Made by a program: the position numbers and the translations under genes
The notes under the pieces: generated by a model
Seen by the model: the letters and a program-made list of their open reading frames with translations, nothing else
Databases searched by the model: none
What the model was told of the DNA's origin: nothing
Assembly: GCA_902462015.1 (NCBI GenBank)
Contig: CABPZV010000147.1
Coordinates: 1-5,330 of the forward strand
DNA from: an uncultured Eubacteriales bacterium
GTDB taxonomy: Bacteria > Bacillota > Clostridia > Oscillospirales > CAG-272
DNA: 5,330 nucleotides
Direction: 5' to 3'
Shown here: one piece after another, positions 1 through 4,322 of the stretch
Numbering within the stretch: position 1 is the first letter of the stretch
How the letters are laid out: each line of letters begins with the position of its first letter

Positions 1-602
1 CTCTTGCTAAAGTTATTGCCGGTATAATAACTCCGTCTGAGGGAGAAATTTTCCTTGACGGAGAAAACATCACTGCGTTATCGGTTACTGAACGTGCAAA
101 GAGAGGCATTAGCTTTGCTTTTCAGCAGCCAGTACGCTTTAAGGGAATCACTGTAAAGGATCTCATTACCCTTGCGTCAGGAAAAAAAATCGGAATCAGC
201 GAAGCTTGTAGTTTTCTTTCTGAGGTAGGTCTCTGCGCCAGAGATTATATAAACCGCGAGGTGGATTCCTCTCTTTCCGGTGGAGAACTGAAACGCATTG
301 AAATTGCTACAATTCTTGCACGGAGTACAGGTCTGTCAATTTTTGATGAGCCGGAGGCCGGAATCGATCTATGGAGCTTTGGAAATCTCATCGCTGTATT
401 TGAAAATATGTATAAAAAAATTAACGGAAGCATTTTAATAATTTCACATCAGGAGAGGATTCTCAGCATAGCGGACAGAATTATTATTATAGCGGACGGG
501 GAGATACGAAATTCGGGTACAAGAGATGAAATTCTTCCTGAGCTTTTAGGGTCTGTAGCTCAGTCCGGAACTTGCAGGACTCTCACCGAAAAGCTTGTAT
601 AA
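1..602 (+). CDS. sufC: SufC-type Fe-S assembly ABC ATPase (SmsC), 5'-truncated by window
   Basis: Open from the first full codon (position 3) to TAA 600-602; 199 residues are visible. It is the cytosolic ATPase of a SUF-type iron-sulfur scaffold and would power the SufB-like partner encoded downstream. Numbering from the first visible residue, the ABC landmarks are in order: Q-loop FAFQQP (39-43), signature LSGGE (91-95), Walker B LSIFDE (111-116), D-loop AGID (119-122) and switch histidine in ISHQE (H149). The Walker A loop is not visible. The sequence opens a few residues downstream of where it should lie, so about 45 N-terminal residues are probably outside the window. The stretch around FDEPEAGIDLWSF is characteristic of the SufC-like ATPases that pair with a single SufB/D protein in Clostridia. 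There are no membrane segments, as expected for SufC rather than a transporter. The SufB-like gene follows after an unusually long 265-base gap. Family call is firm; the SMS (minimal two-gene) subtype is inferred from the neighbour and the absence of sufD, sufS or sufU in view. Confidence 0.93.
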   Translation, partial: LAKVIAGIITPSEGEIFLDGENITALSVTERAKRGISFAFQQPVRFKGITVKDLITLASGKKIGISEACSFLSEVGLCARDYINREVDSSLSGGELKRIEIATILARSTGLSIFDEPEAGIDLWSFGNLIAVFENMYKKINGSILIISHQERILSIADRIIIIADGEIRNSGTRDEILPELLGSVAQSGTCRTLTEKLV

Positions 603-625
603 CTTAGGCAAGATGTCTCACCATT

Positions 626-722
626 AGGGCAGCAGCTTTAATGGTGATCGCCTCTAAGGCGTTGGCCTCTTAGGCGTTGGCCTCTTAGGGCGGCAGCCTT
701 AATTGAGATCGCCTTTCAGGCG
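626..722 (+). repeat. pair of 36-base imperfect direct repeats
   Basis: The blocks 626-661 and 687-722 align without gaps over 36 bases with 6 mismatches (30 of 36 identical by eye). Both begin agggc, continue through a gcagc...ttaat segment, and end with a gatcgcct unit and aggcg. The start-to-start distance is 61 bases. The 15-base tandem units lie between and overlap them, so the array appears to have grown by duplication at more than one scale. Confidence 0.75.
646..721 (+). repeat. 15-base tandem near-palindromic repeat array
   Basis: Three contiguous 15-base units occupy 646-660 (gatcgcctctaaggc), 661-675 (gttggcctcttaggc) and 676-690 (gttggcctcttaggg). A fourth unit, gatcgcctttcaggc, sits at 707-721 after a 16-base interruption. 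Each unit is a 4-base linker (gatc or gttg) plus a core of the form gcct-N3-aggc that can fold into a tiny hairpin. The variation is mostly in the core loop. The units are too short and too contiguous for CRISPR, and no spacers are present. Confidence 0.85.
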
Positions 723-834
723 GCGGGTTACATTCACCATTCAGTGGTAGATACAATCTCCGACTGGAATGGCTGCCACGCCATTTGACGTGGCGAGCCC
801 CTTATTGAAATAAAGGGAAAAGACAGAAAGGTAT

Positions 835-855
835 CCCTTTGCGCGCGGCAAAGGG
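835..855 (+). promoter_or_regulatory. hairpin covering the SD-like sequence of the SufB-type gene
   Basis: The arms ccctttgc (835-842) and gcaaaggg (848-855) form a perfect 8-bp stem with the five-base loop gcgcg. The descending arm holds aaaggg (850-855), the most purine-rich SD-like stretch ahead of the ATG at 868, though its 12-base spacing is long and its match to the anti-SD is weak. The stem would occlude ribosome binding if this is the real SD. A regulatory role is inferred. Confidence 0.5.
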
Positions 856-867
856 TAGTGGATATAT

Positions 868-1785
868 ATGGATTCTATACAGAAAAAACTGCTGCAGGAG
901 GTATCAGGCCTGCACGATACCCCAGAGGGAGCTTATAATATAAGAGCAAACGGAAAATCAGCTGTGCGCGGAACAACCGCTAATATAGATATCGTTACAA
1001 AGAATGATAAACCTGGAATTGACATAATTATAAAGCCGGGAACAAAGCACGAAAGCGTACACATTCCCGTGATTCTCAGTGAGAGCGGTCTTAAGGAGAC
1101 CGTCTACAACGATTTTTATATAGGAGAGGACTGCGATATTGTAATTGTCGCCGGATGTGGTATTCACAATGACGGAAGTAGCACTTCAGAACACAGCGGC
1201 GTTCATCGCTTTTTCGTGGGAAAAAACTCACGGGTGAAATATGTTGAAAAGCACTATGCCGAGGGCGACGGCAACGGAGAGCGTATAATGAATCCCTCCA
1301 CCGAGATTGTTTTGGAAGAGGGAGCATATATGGATCTTGACACTCTCCAGATCAAGGGGGTAGATTCTGCAATCCGCACTACAAAAGCAAAGCTCGCCTC
1401 TAAAGCTGTTCTCGTTATTCATGATAAAATAATGACTCATGGAAAACAATACGCAAAGGCAGACTTTACCGTTGATCTCGACGGAGAGGATTGCAGCGCA
1501 AATGTTATTTCAAGATCTGTCGCCAAAGATAATTCCAGTCAGCTCTTTATTTCAAGAATAAACGGAAATTCTAAATGTATAGGTCATACTGAATGTGACG
1601 CAATTATCATGGACAACGCAAGCGTAAGTGCTATTCCTGAAATTACTGCAGGGTGCGTTGACGCTAGCCTGATTCATGAGGCGGCAATCGGAAAAATCGC
1701 TGGAGAACAGCTTATCAAGCTTATGACGTTGGGACTTACTGAAAAGGAAGCTGAAGAACAGATTGTAAACGGATTTCTTAAATAA
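868..1785 (+). CDS. sufB: SufB/SufD-family Fe-S cluster scaffold protein (SmsB-like)
   Basis: This 305-residue protein is the scaffold on which Fe-S clusters are built, acting in the cytosol with the SufC-type ATPase encoded upstream. It is shorter than E. coli SufB (about 495) or SufD (about 420), matching the compact single SufB/D protein of minimal two-gene SUF systems. The C-terminal half shows the family core: HTECDAI (240-246), AIPEI (255-259), IHEAAIGKIAGEQL (269-282) and a final EAEEQIVNGFL. By alignment from memory, C243 corresponds to the essential E. coli SufB Cys405 (in TQCDSL) and E271 to Glu434 (in HEA), so this protein looks SufB-like in its chemistry. An N-terminal motif, AGCGIHNDGSS...SGVHRFF (95-116), is rich in Cys and His and is typical of the clostridial branch. 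ATG 868 gives an N-terminus (MDSIQKKLLQEV...) that fits the family, although the SD is weak and lies in a hairpin. It is probably co-transcribed with the ATPase gene because no promoter was seen between them. A strong terminator follows 43 bases after the stop. Confidence 0.93.
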   Translation: MDSIQKKLLQEVSGLHDTPEGAYNIRANGKSAVRGTTANIDIVTKNDKPGIDIIIKPGTKHESVHIPVILSESGLKETVYNDFYIGEDCDIVIVAGCGIHNDGSSTSEHSGVHRFFVGKNSRVKYVEKHYAEGDGNGERIMNPSTEIVLEEGAYMDLDTLQIKGVDSAIRTTKAKLASKAVLVIHDKIMTHGKQYAKADFTVDLDGEDCSANVISRSVAKDNSSQLFISRINGNSKCIGHTECDAIIMDNASVSAIPEITAGCVDASLIHEAAIGKIAGEQLIKLMTLGLTEKEAEEQIVNGFLK

Positions 1786-1827
1786 CAGGAATTCTTCGGT
1801 ATGCAGCAAAATGAAGATTAGGCAAAA

Positions 1828-1875
1828 AGACCGGAACGGAAGCTGAAAGAGCTTCGTTCCGGTCTGATTTTTTTT
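1828..1875. terminator. strong bidirectional intrinsic terminator
   Basis: A long hairpin pairs agaccggaac (1828-1837) with gttccggtct (1856-1865). It continues with gaagct (1839-1844) pairing agcttc (1850-1855) across one bulged g, closed by a five-base loop. Eight T residues follow at 1868-1875 on the + strand, and a run of five A at 1824-1828 supplies a T-run on the - strand. It sits between convergent genes (stops at 1785 and 1891), so it can end both transcripts. Confidence 0.93.
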
Positions 1876-1890
1876 GCTGGTATTGGTTTT

Positions 1891-3021
1891 TCAGTTCATC
1901 CAGTTAGTGATGCTTCTGTCGGTAATTTCAACTTTTACGGAAGATTCGGATATCCCGGTCTTTCCAACCGTACAATACTCATGAGCATAGACTGCTCCTC
2001 CTTCTGTCGGAACCGGCTGAGCGATATAATCAAAGCACAGCATCAGATTATTGCCTCTGTATTCGATGAACGACGGAATATACGGATCGGGAGTATCGCA
2101 AAAATAACTGTATACAACAAGAGTATTTTCTTTAAAATATGACTCGTCATACGTCTGCATGAGCTTGTCGGTTTTCAAAAGACAGTTGTCAAGTGTTTCC
2201 GGAATCGATATTGCAGTATCTGCTTCCGTTCTGCGGTCTTCAAAGGTAGATTCGGTATCATACTTCTCCGTTATGTCGGCGATATATTCCTCAAGCTCCT
2301 GAACTGAATTAATTAACCGAAGCTCAGGCTCATACTTATCCGAAGAAGAATCGGCAAGAGTATAATATACTTCCACTGACGCTCCGGCGTCCTTTCCTGC
2401 AGTATATTTCTCCGGAATATCGATAGAACGACCGGAAGCCAGCTTCATAATTCTTACAATATCAAGCGTATTGATTTTACCGTCACGGTTTGTATCGGCT
2501 GCGATATTATTCATTCCATCATACGCCAGCTGCCAGATATCTCCCGTTACAAATTTCATAGCTCTGACGATATCGACACTGCCCACTTTACCGTCGTTGT
2601 TTGTATCTCCCGCCAAGCAAACTTCGGCTATAAGCGGCCATTTCTCCTCGTTTTTCAGAATAAACGAATCGTTTTCAATAAATAAAACTCCGTCCGCTGC
2701 GGAAATGTGCGTTACAAAATATCCGTCCTTCGGTACAACTGTGTAATAAATCGTCTGCTCAAGCGGAAGCGCGTTGCCGTCAAGCCGTTCGGTCATTTCG
2801 GCGTCGGCATAATAGGCAAAAACAACGTTTTTGTTTATATCTGCCGCCTCTTTATCTTTCCAATGCTTCACAAAATCGTCTTCATCCTCGATTGGTACAT
2901 ATCCGTCCTTAATCAGAGCTTCCGCGTTTTGCGGCGCAGATGCGTAAAGGCATACAGGCGTTGAAACTGTCAAAAGTATTGACGATAATATTAGAGAGAA
3001 TGCTTTGAATGTTTTTTTCAT
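1891..3021 (-). CDS. secreted dockerin type I domain protein
   Basis: This 376-residue protein begins with a classical signal peptide: MKKTFK, a hydrophobic core around residues 8-22, and a likely cleavage near YASA (26-29). Residues 137-196 form a complete type I dockerin of two duplicated Ca2+-binding loop-helix segments. Loop 1 is DTNNDGKVGSVD (139-150), followed by IVRAMKFVTG; loop 2 is DTNRDGKINTLD (176-187), followed by IVRIMKLASG. All metal-ligand positions (D, N, D and the 12th-position D) are kept in both. Dockerins normally dock secreted enzymes onto cohesin-bearing scaffoldins in cellulosomes. Here the module is central, between an N-terminal region (30-135) and a C-terminal region (about 215-376) that I do not assign. 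The C-terminal part has the pattern 'YDESYFKENTLVVYSYF' (291-307), which resembles PrcB-like extracytoplasmic domains of Firmicutes; this is only a resemblance. No catalytic module or transmembrane anchor is evident. A promoter lies about 60 bases upstream. Gaaagg and ctgga lie before the ATG as candidate SDs. Confidence 0.9.
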   Translation of the reverse strand: MKKTFKAFSLILSSILLTVSTPVCLYASAPQNAEALIKDGYVPIEDEDDFVKHWKDKEAADINKNVVFAYYADAEMTERLDGNALPLEQTIYYTVVPKDGYFVTHISAADGVLFIENDSFILKNEEKWPLIAEVCLAGDTNNDGKVGSVDIVRAMKFVTGDIWQLAYDGMNNIAADTNRDGKINTLDIVRIMKLASGRSIDIPEKYTAGKDAGASVEVYYTLADSSSDKYEPELRLINSVQELEEYIADITEKYDTESTFEDRRTEADTAISIPETLDNCLLKTDKLMQTYDESYFKENTLVVYSYFCDTPDPYIPSFIEYRGNNLMLCFDYIAQPVPTEGGAVYAHEYCTVGKTGISESSVKVEITDRSITNWMN

Positions 3022-3080
3022 TTTATTTCCAGCCTTTCTTTTTTGATTGAATTTGTCGAAAAAAACGATATTGTACCATT

Positions 3081-3109
3081 AGTATATATAAGAAAATACC
3101 ATTTGTCAA
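3081..3109 (-). promoter_or_regulatory. SigA-type promoter of the dockerin-protein gene
   Basis: On the - strand, TTGACA (complement of 3104-3109) is followed by a 17-base spacer and TATACT (complement of 3081-3086). The -35 is exact and the -10 has one mismatch. The predicted start is near 3074, giving a leader of about 50 bases before the ATG at 3021. Confidence 0.8.
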
Positions 3110-3121
3110 TATATTTGCAAT

Positions 3122-3165
3122 AAATAATAAAAATTTCCTTTTTATTATTTTGCAGCAAAGGAAAT
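3122..3165. repeat. overlapping inverted repeats upstream of the dockerin-gene promoter
   Basis: A perfect 12-bp inverted repeat pairs aaataataaaaa (3122-3133) with tttttattattt (3139-3150) around the five-base centre tttcc. A second, mutually exclusive 9-bp inverted repeat pairs atttccttt (3133-3141) with aaaggaaat (3157-3165). Both lie just upstream of the -35 box, on the side where a regulator could bind. They could be an operator, an AT-rich cruciform or chance in AT-rich DNA. Confidence 0.5.
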
Positions 3166-3372
3166 ATCGGACTGAAAGCGGCATATAATAATAAAAATCA
3201 TCATAAAATCTGCATCAGTATCAATGTCGGTATAAAATTTTCACTTATTTTTTTCGAATACAAATACAGATGGAACGGAAATCAAAAGCGTTTGTCCTGT
3301 TGGTTTGTTTGCTGACAAAAGAGATACAAATTAAAGCTTCGGTTTCGGCAGTTTTATCTGTATAAGAAAGGT

Positions 3373-4068
3373 ATGGTACCAAGTATGCCGGTATTCCCTT
3401 CATTTAATCTATTATTCGGACGTTTCATGTTTCTTTTCCTTAAAGTATCTGGGTCAGGAAATTTTCCGGAACCGCTTGAACCGGAGCAGGAACATGAGTG
3501 TTTTATCAGAATGAAAAACGGTGACAGCGAAGCCCGTAAAACACTGATTGAACACAACCTCAGACTTGTCGCGCACATAATCAAAAAATACGGAACATCC
3601 GGAACCGGGACTGATGATTTGATGTCTCTTGGAACGATTGGGCTGATCAAGGCGATTGATTCGTTTGACATAGAAAACGGTACAAAATTTGCAACCTACG
3701 CCAGCAAGTGTCTGCAGAATGAAATTTTAATGCATTTTAGGTCGAAGAAAAAGCTTTCCGGAGAGGTCTCGCTCGGCGATACAATCGACACCGACAAGGA
3801 CGGTAATCCGCTTACATATATGGACATTATATGCTGTGAGGATACAATCGCGGATGACATTGATTTCAAAATAAAATTTGAAAAGGCAAACGCAGCTATT
3901 AACCATCTGCTTACTCCGCGTGAGAGAAATATAATCATTCTCCGTTACGGTCTGAACGGAAACCCTCCGATTCCACAGAGAGAAATAGCGGAAACGCTCC
4001 ATATATCACGCTCTTATGTGAGCCGTATAGAAAAAAAGGCTTTACAAAAACTTCGTTCAGCCTTGTGA
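3373..4068 (+). CDS. sigK: sporulation sigma factor, SigK family
   Basis: This 231-residue sigma-70 family factor has the SigK/SigE layout without region 1. Region 2 spans about 54-125 (EARKTLIEHNLRLVAHI, then DDLMSLGTIGLIKAIDSFD for core-RNAP binding and KFATYASKCLQNEILMHF for -10 recognition). Region 4 spans about 178-231, with the helix-turn-helix PQREIAETLHISRSYVSRIE (201-220) reading the -35. It aligns collinearly by memory with B. subtilis SigK, including HNLRLVAHI, ATYA..C..NEILMH and SRSYVSRIEK. SigK directs late mother-cell transcription during sporulation. The N-terminus (FNLLFGRFMFLFLKV, 11-25, before FPEPL) is hydrophobic like the pro-peptide that SpoIVFB cleaves in Bacillus. The start is uncertain: ATG 3373 lies only one base after aaagg, ATG 3385 has a 13-base gap, and ATG 3427 (M19) has only a weak cgga. 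No skin-type element interrupts the gene. Related SigE is an alternative identity, but the N-terminal match favours SigK. Confidence 0.88.
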   Translation: MVPSMPVFPSFNLLFGRFMFLFLKVSGSGNFPEPLEPEQEHECFIRMKNGDSEARKTLIEHNLRLVAHIIKKYGTSGTGTDDLMSLGTIGLIKAIDSFDIENGTKFATYASKCLQNEILMHFRSKKKLSGEVSLGDTIDTDKDGNPLTYMDIICCEDTIADDIDFKIKFEKANAAINHLLTPRERNIIILRYGLNGNPPIPQREIAETLHISRSYVSRIEKKALQKLRSAL

Positions 4069-4090
4069 TAAATTTTACGGTGCGATGTTC

Positions 4091-4119
4091 TTGACAAGCA
4101 ATTCAGTCAATACTATAAT
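4091..4119 (+). promoter_or_regulatory. exact-consensus SigA promoter for the exopolyphosphatase gene
   Basis: TTGACA (4091-4096), a 17-base spacer and TATAAT (4114-4119) match the vegetative consensus at every position. The predicted start is near 4126, which gives a leader of almost 200 bases before the TTG start at 4323. No terminator was seen between the sigma factor stop (4068) and this promoter, so some read-through from the sigK-like gene is possible. Confidence 0.9.
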
Positions 4120-4125
4120 GTAGTA

Positions 4126-4322
4126 AAGGAAAATGAAAAGCTTTACAGTCTTCGCATAAATTGCAAAGGGCATTCAATAAGGGGTTTGCTCCGTCTACCA
4201 AGGCGATCGTATCTCAAGACGTTAGTATCTCAAGACGATCGTATCTAAAGACGATGGTCATTTATGCTCCCTGCTGACAAGGCGCTGACTGGAAACCAAA
4301 GATTCGGAGAGAGGTGATATAA
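4126..4322 (+). promoter_or_regulatory. long structured 5' leader of the exopolyphosphatase gene
   Basis: The leader contains a potential long-range 8-bp helix, gcataaat (4154-4161) with atttatgc (4260-4267). It encloses a small hairpin gcaaa/tttgc (4163-4167 with 4185-4189) and three 16-base tandem repeats. A strong SD, agaggtga (4310-4317), precedes the TTG start and lies outside the closing helix. I do not recognise a known riboswitch class. No terminator with a T-run is present, so transcription attenuation is not evident. Confidence 0.5.
4205..4252 (+). repeat. three tandem 16-base repeats
   Basis: The units are gatcgtatctcaagac (4205-4220), gttagtatctcaagac (4221-4236) and gatcgtatctaaagac (4237-4252). 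A degenerate partial copy lies upstream (about 4189-4204), and a further gat starts at 4253. The cores differ at one base. The linker alternates gatc / gtta / gatc, paralleling the gatc / gttg / gttg linkers of the array at 646-690. Confidence 0.85.

Larger units (their letters stand above)
603..867 (+). other. structured non-coding spacer between the Suf genes (repeats and hairpins)
   Basis: No convincing ORF or sigma-70 promoter was found in these 265 bases. The stretch is much richer in GC and inverted repeats than its surroundings. From 5' to 3' it holds: a 9-bp hairpin (618-626 with 639-647, 12-base loop); three tandem 15-base near-palindromic units (646-690) and a fourth separated unit (707-721); a bulged 9-bp hairpin (737-745 with 763-772); a strong hairpin (775-780 with 789-794, extendable by ggct/agcc across one bulged g); a weak 5-bp hairpin (799-803 with 813-817); and an 8-bp hairpin (835-842 with 848-855) just ahead of the sufB-type start codon. 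No T-run follows any of the stems, so they do not read as intrinsic terminators. The likely readings are an inserted dispersed repeat or an RNA leader modulating the second gene. Neither is proven by sequence alone. Confidence 0.7.
3022..3372. other. AT-rich divergent intergenic region
   Basis: These 351 bases separate the divergent dockerin and sigma factor genes. The left half holds the dockerin-gene promoter and inverted repeats. Between about 3166 and 3360 I see no ORF, RNA gene or convincing SigA promoter for the sigma factor gene. A cataTAat-like box near 3182 with an ATA about 15 bases upstream faintly recalls a SigE-type promoter, which would fit a sigK gene, but the match is too weak to annotate as a promoter. 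Confidence 0.6.

Noticed and set aside
245..433. Antisense ORF opposite the SufC-type gene, and similar antisense ORFs at 958-1809, 3354-4002 and 4511-5093
   Set aside because: They lie opposite or out of frame with clearly conserved genes, have no recognisable motifs and no convincing ribosome binding sites, so they are shadows of the real genes.
618..647. Intrinsic terminator after the SufC-type gene
   Set aside because: The 9-bp stem is followed by gatcgcc and not a T-run, so it does not have terminator form.
603..867. Known riboswitch or tRNA/T-box in the Suf spacer
   Set aside because: I recognise no conserved core of a known riboswitch class, T-box motif or tRNA cloverleaf in the stretch; an Rfam scan would settle it.
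2471..2964. Two + strand ORFs inside the dockerin gene
   Set aside because: They overlap the signal-peptide-bearing, dockerin-bearing frame on the other strand and encode no recognisable domain.
3164..3189. SigE-type promoter for the sigK-like gene
   Set aside because: Only a CATA-like -10 and an ATA about 15 bases upstream are seen; this is too degenerate in AT-rich DNA and nearly 190 bases from the start codon.
4205..4252. CRISPR array
   Set aside because: The 16-base units are directly contiguous with no spacers, and no cas genes are in view.
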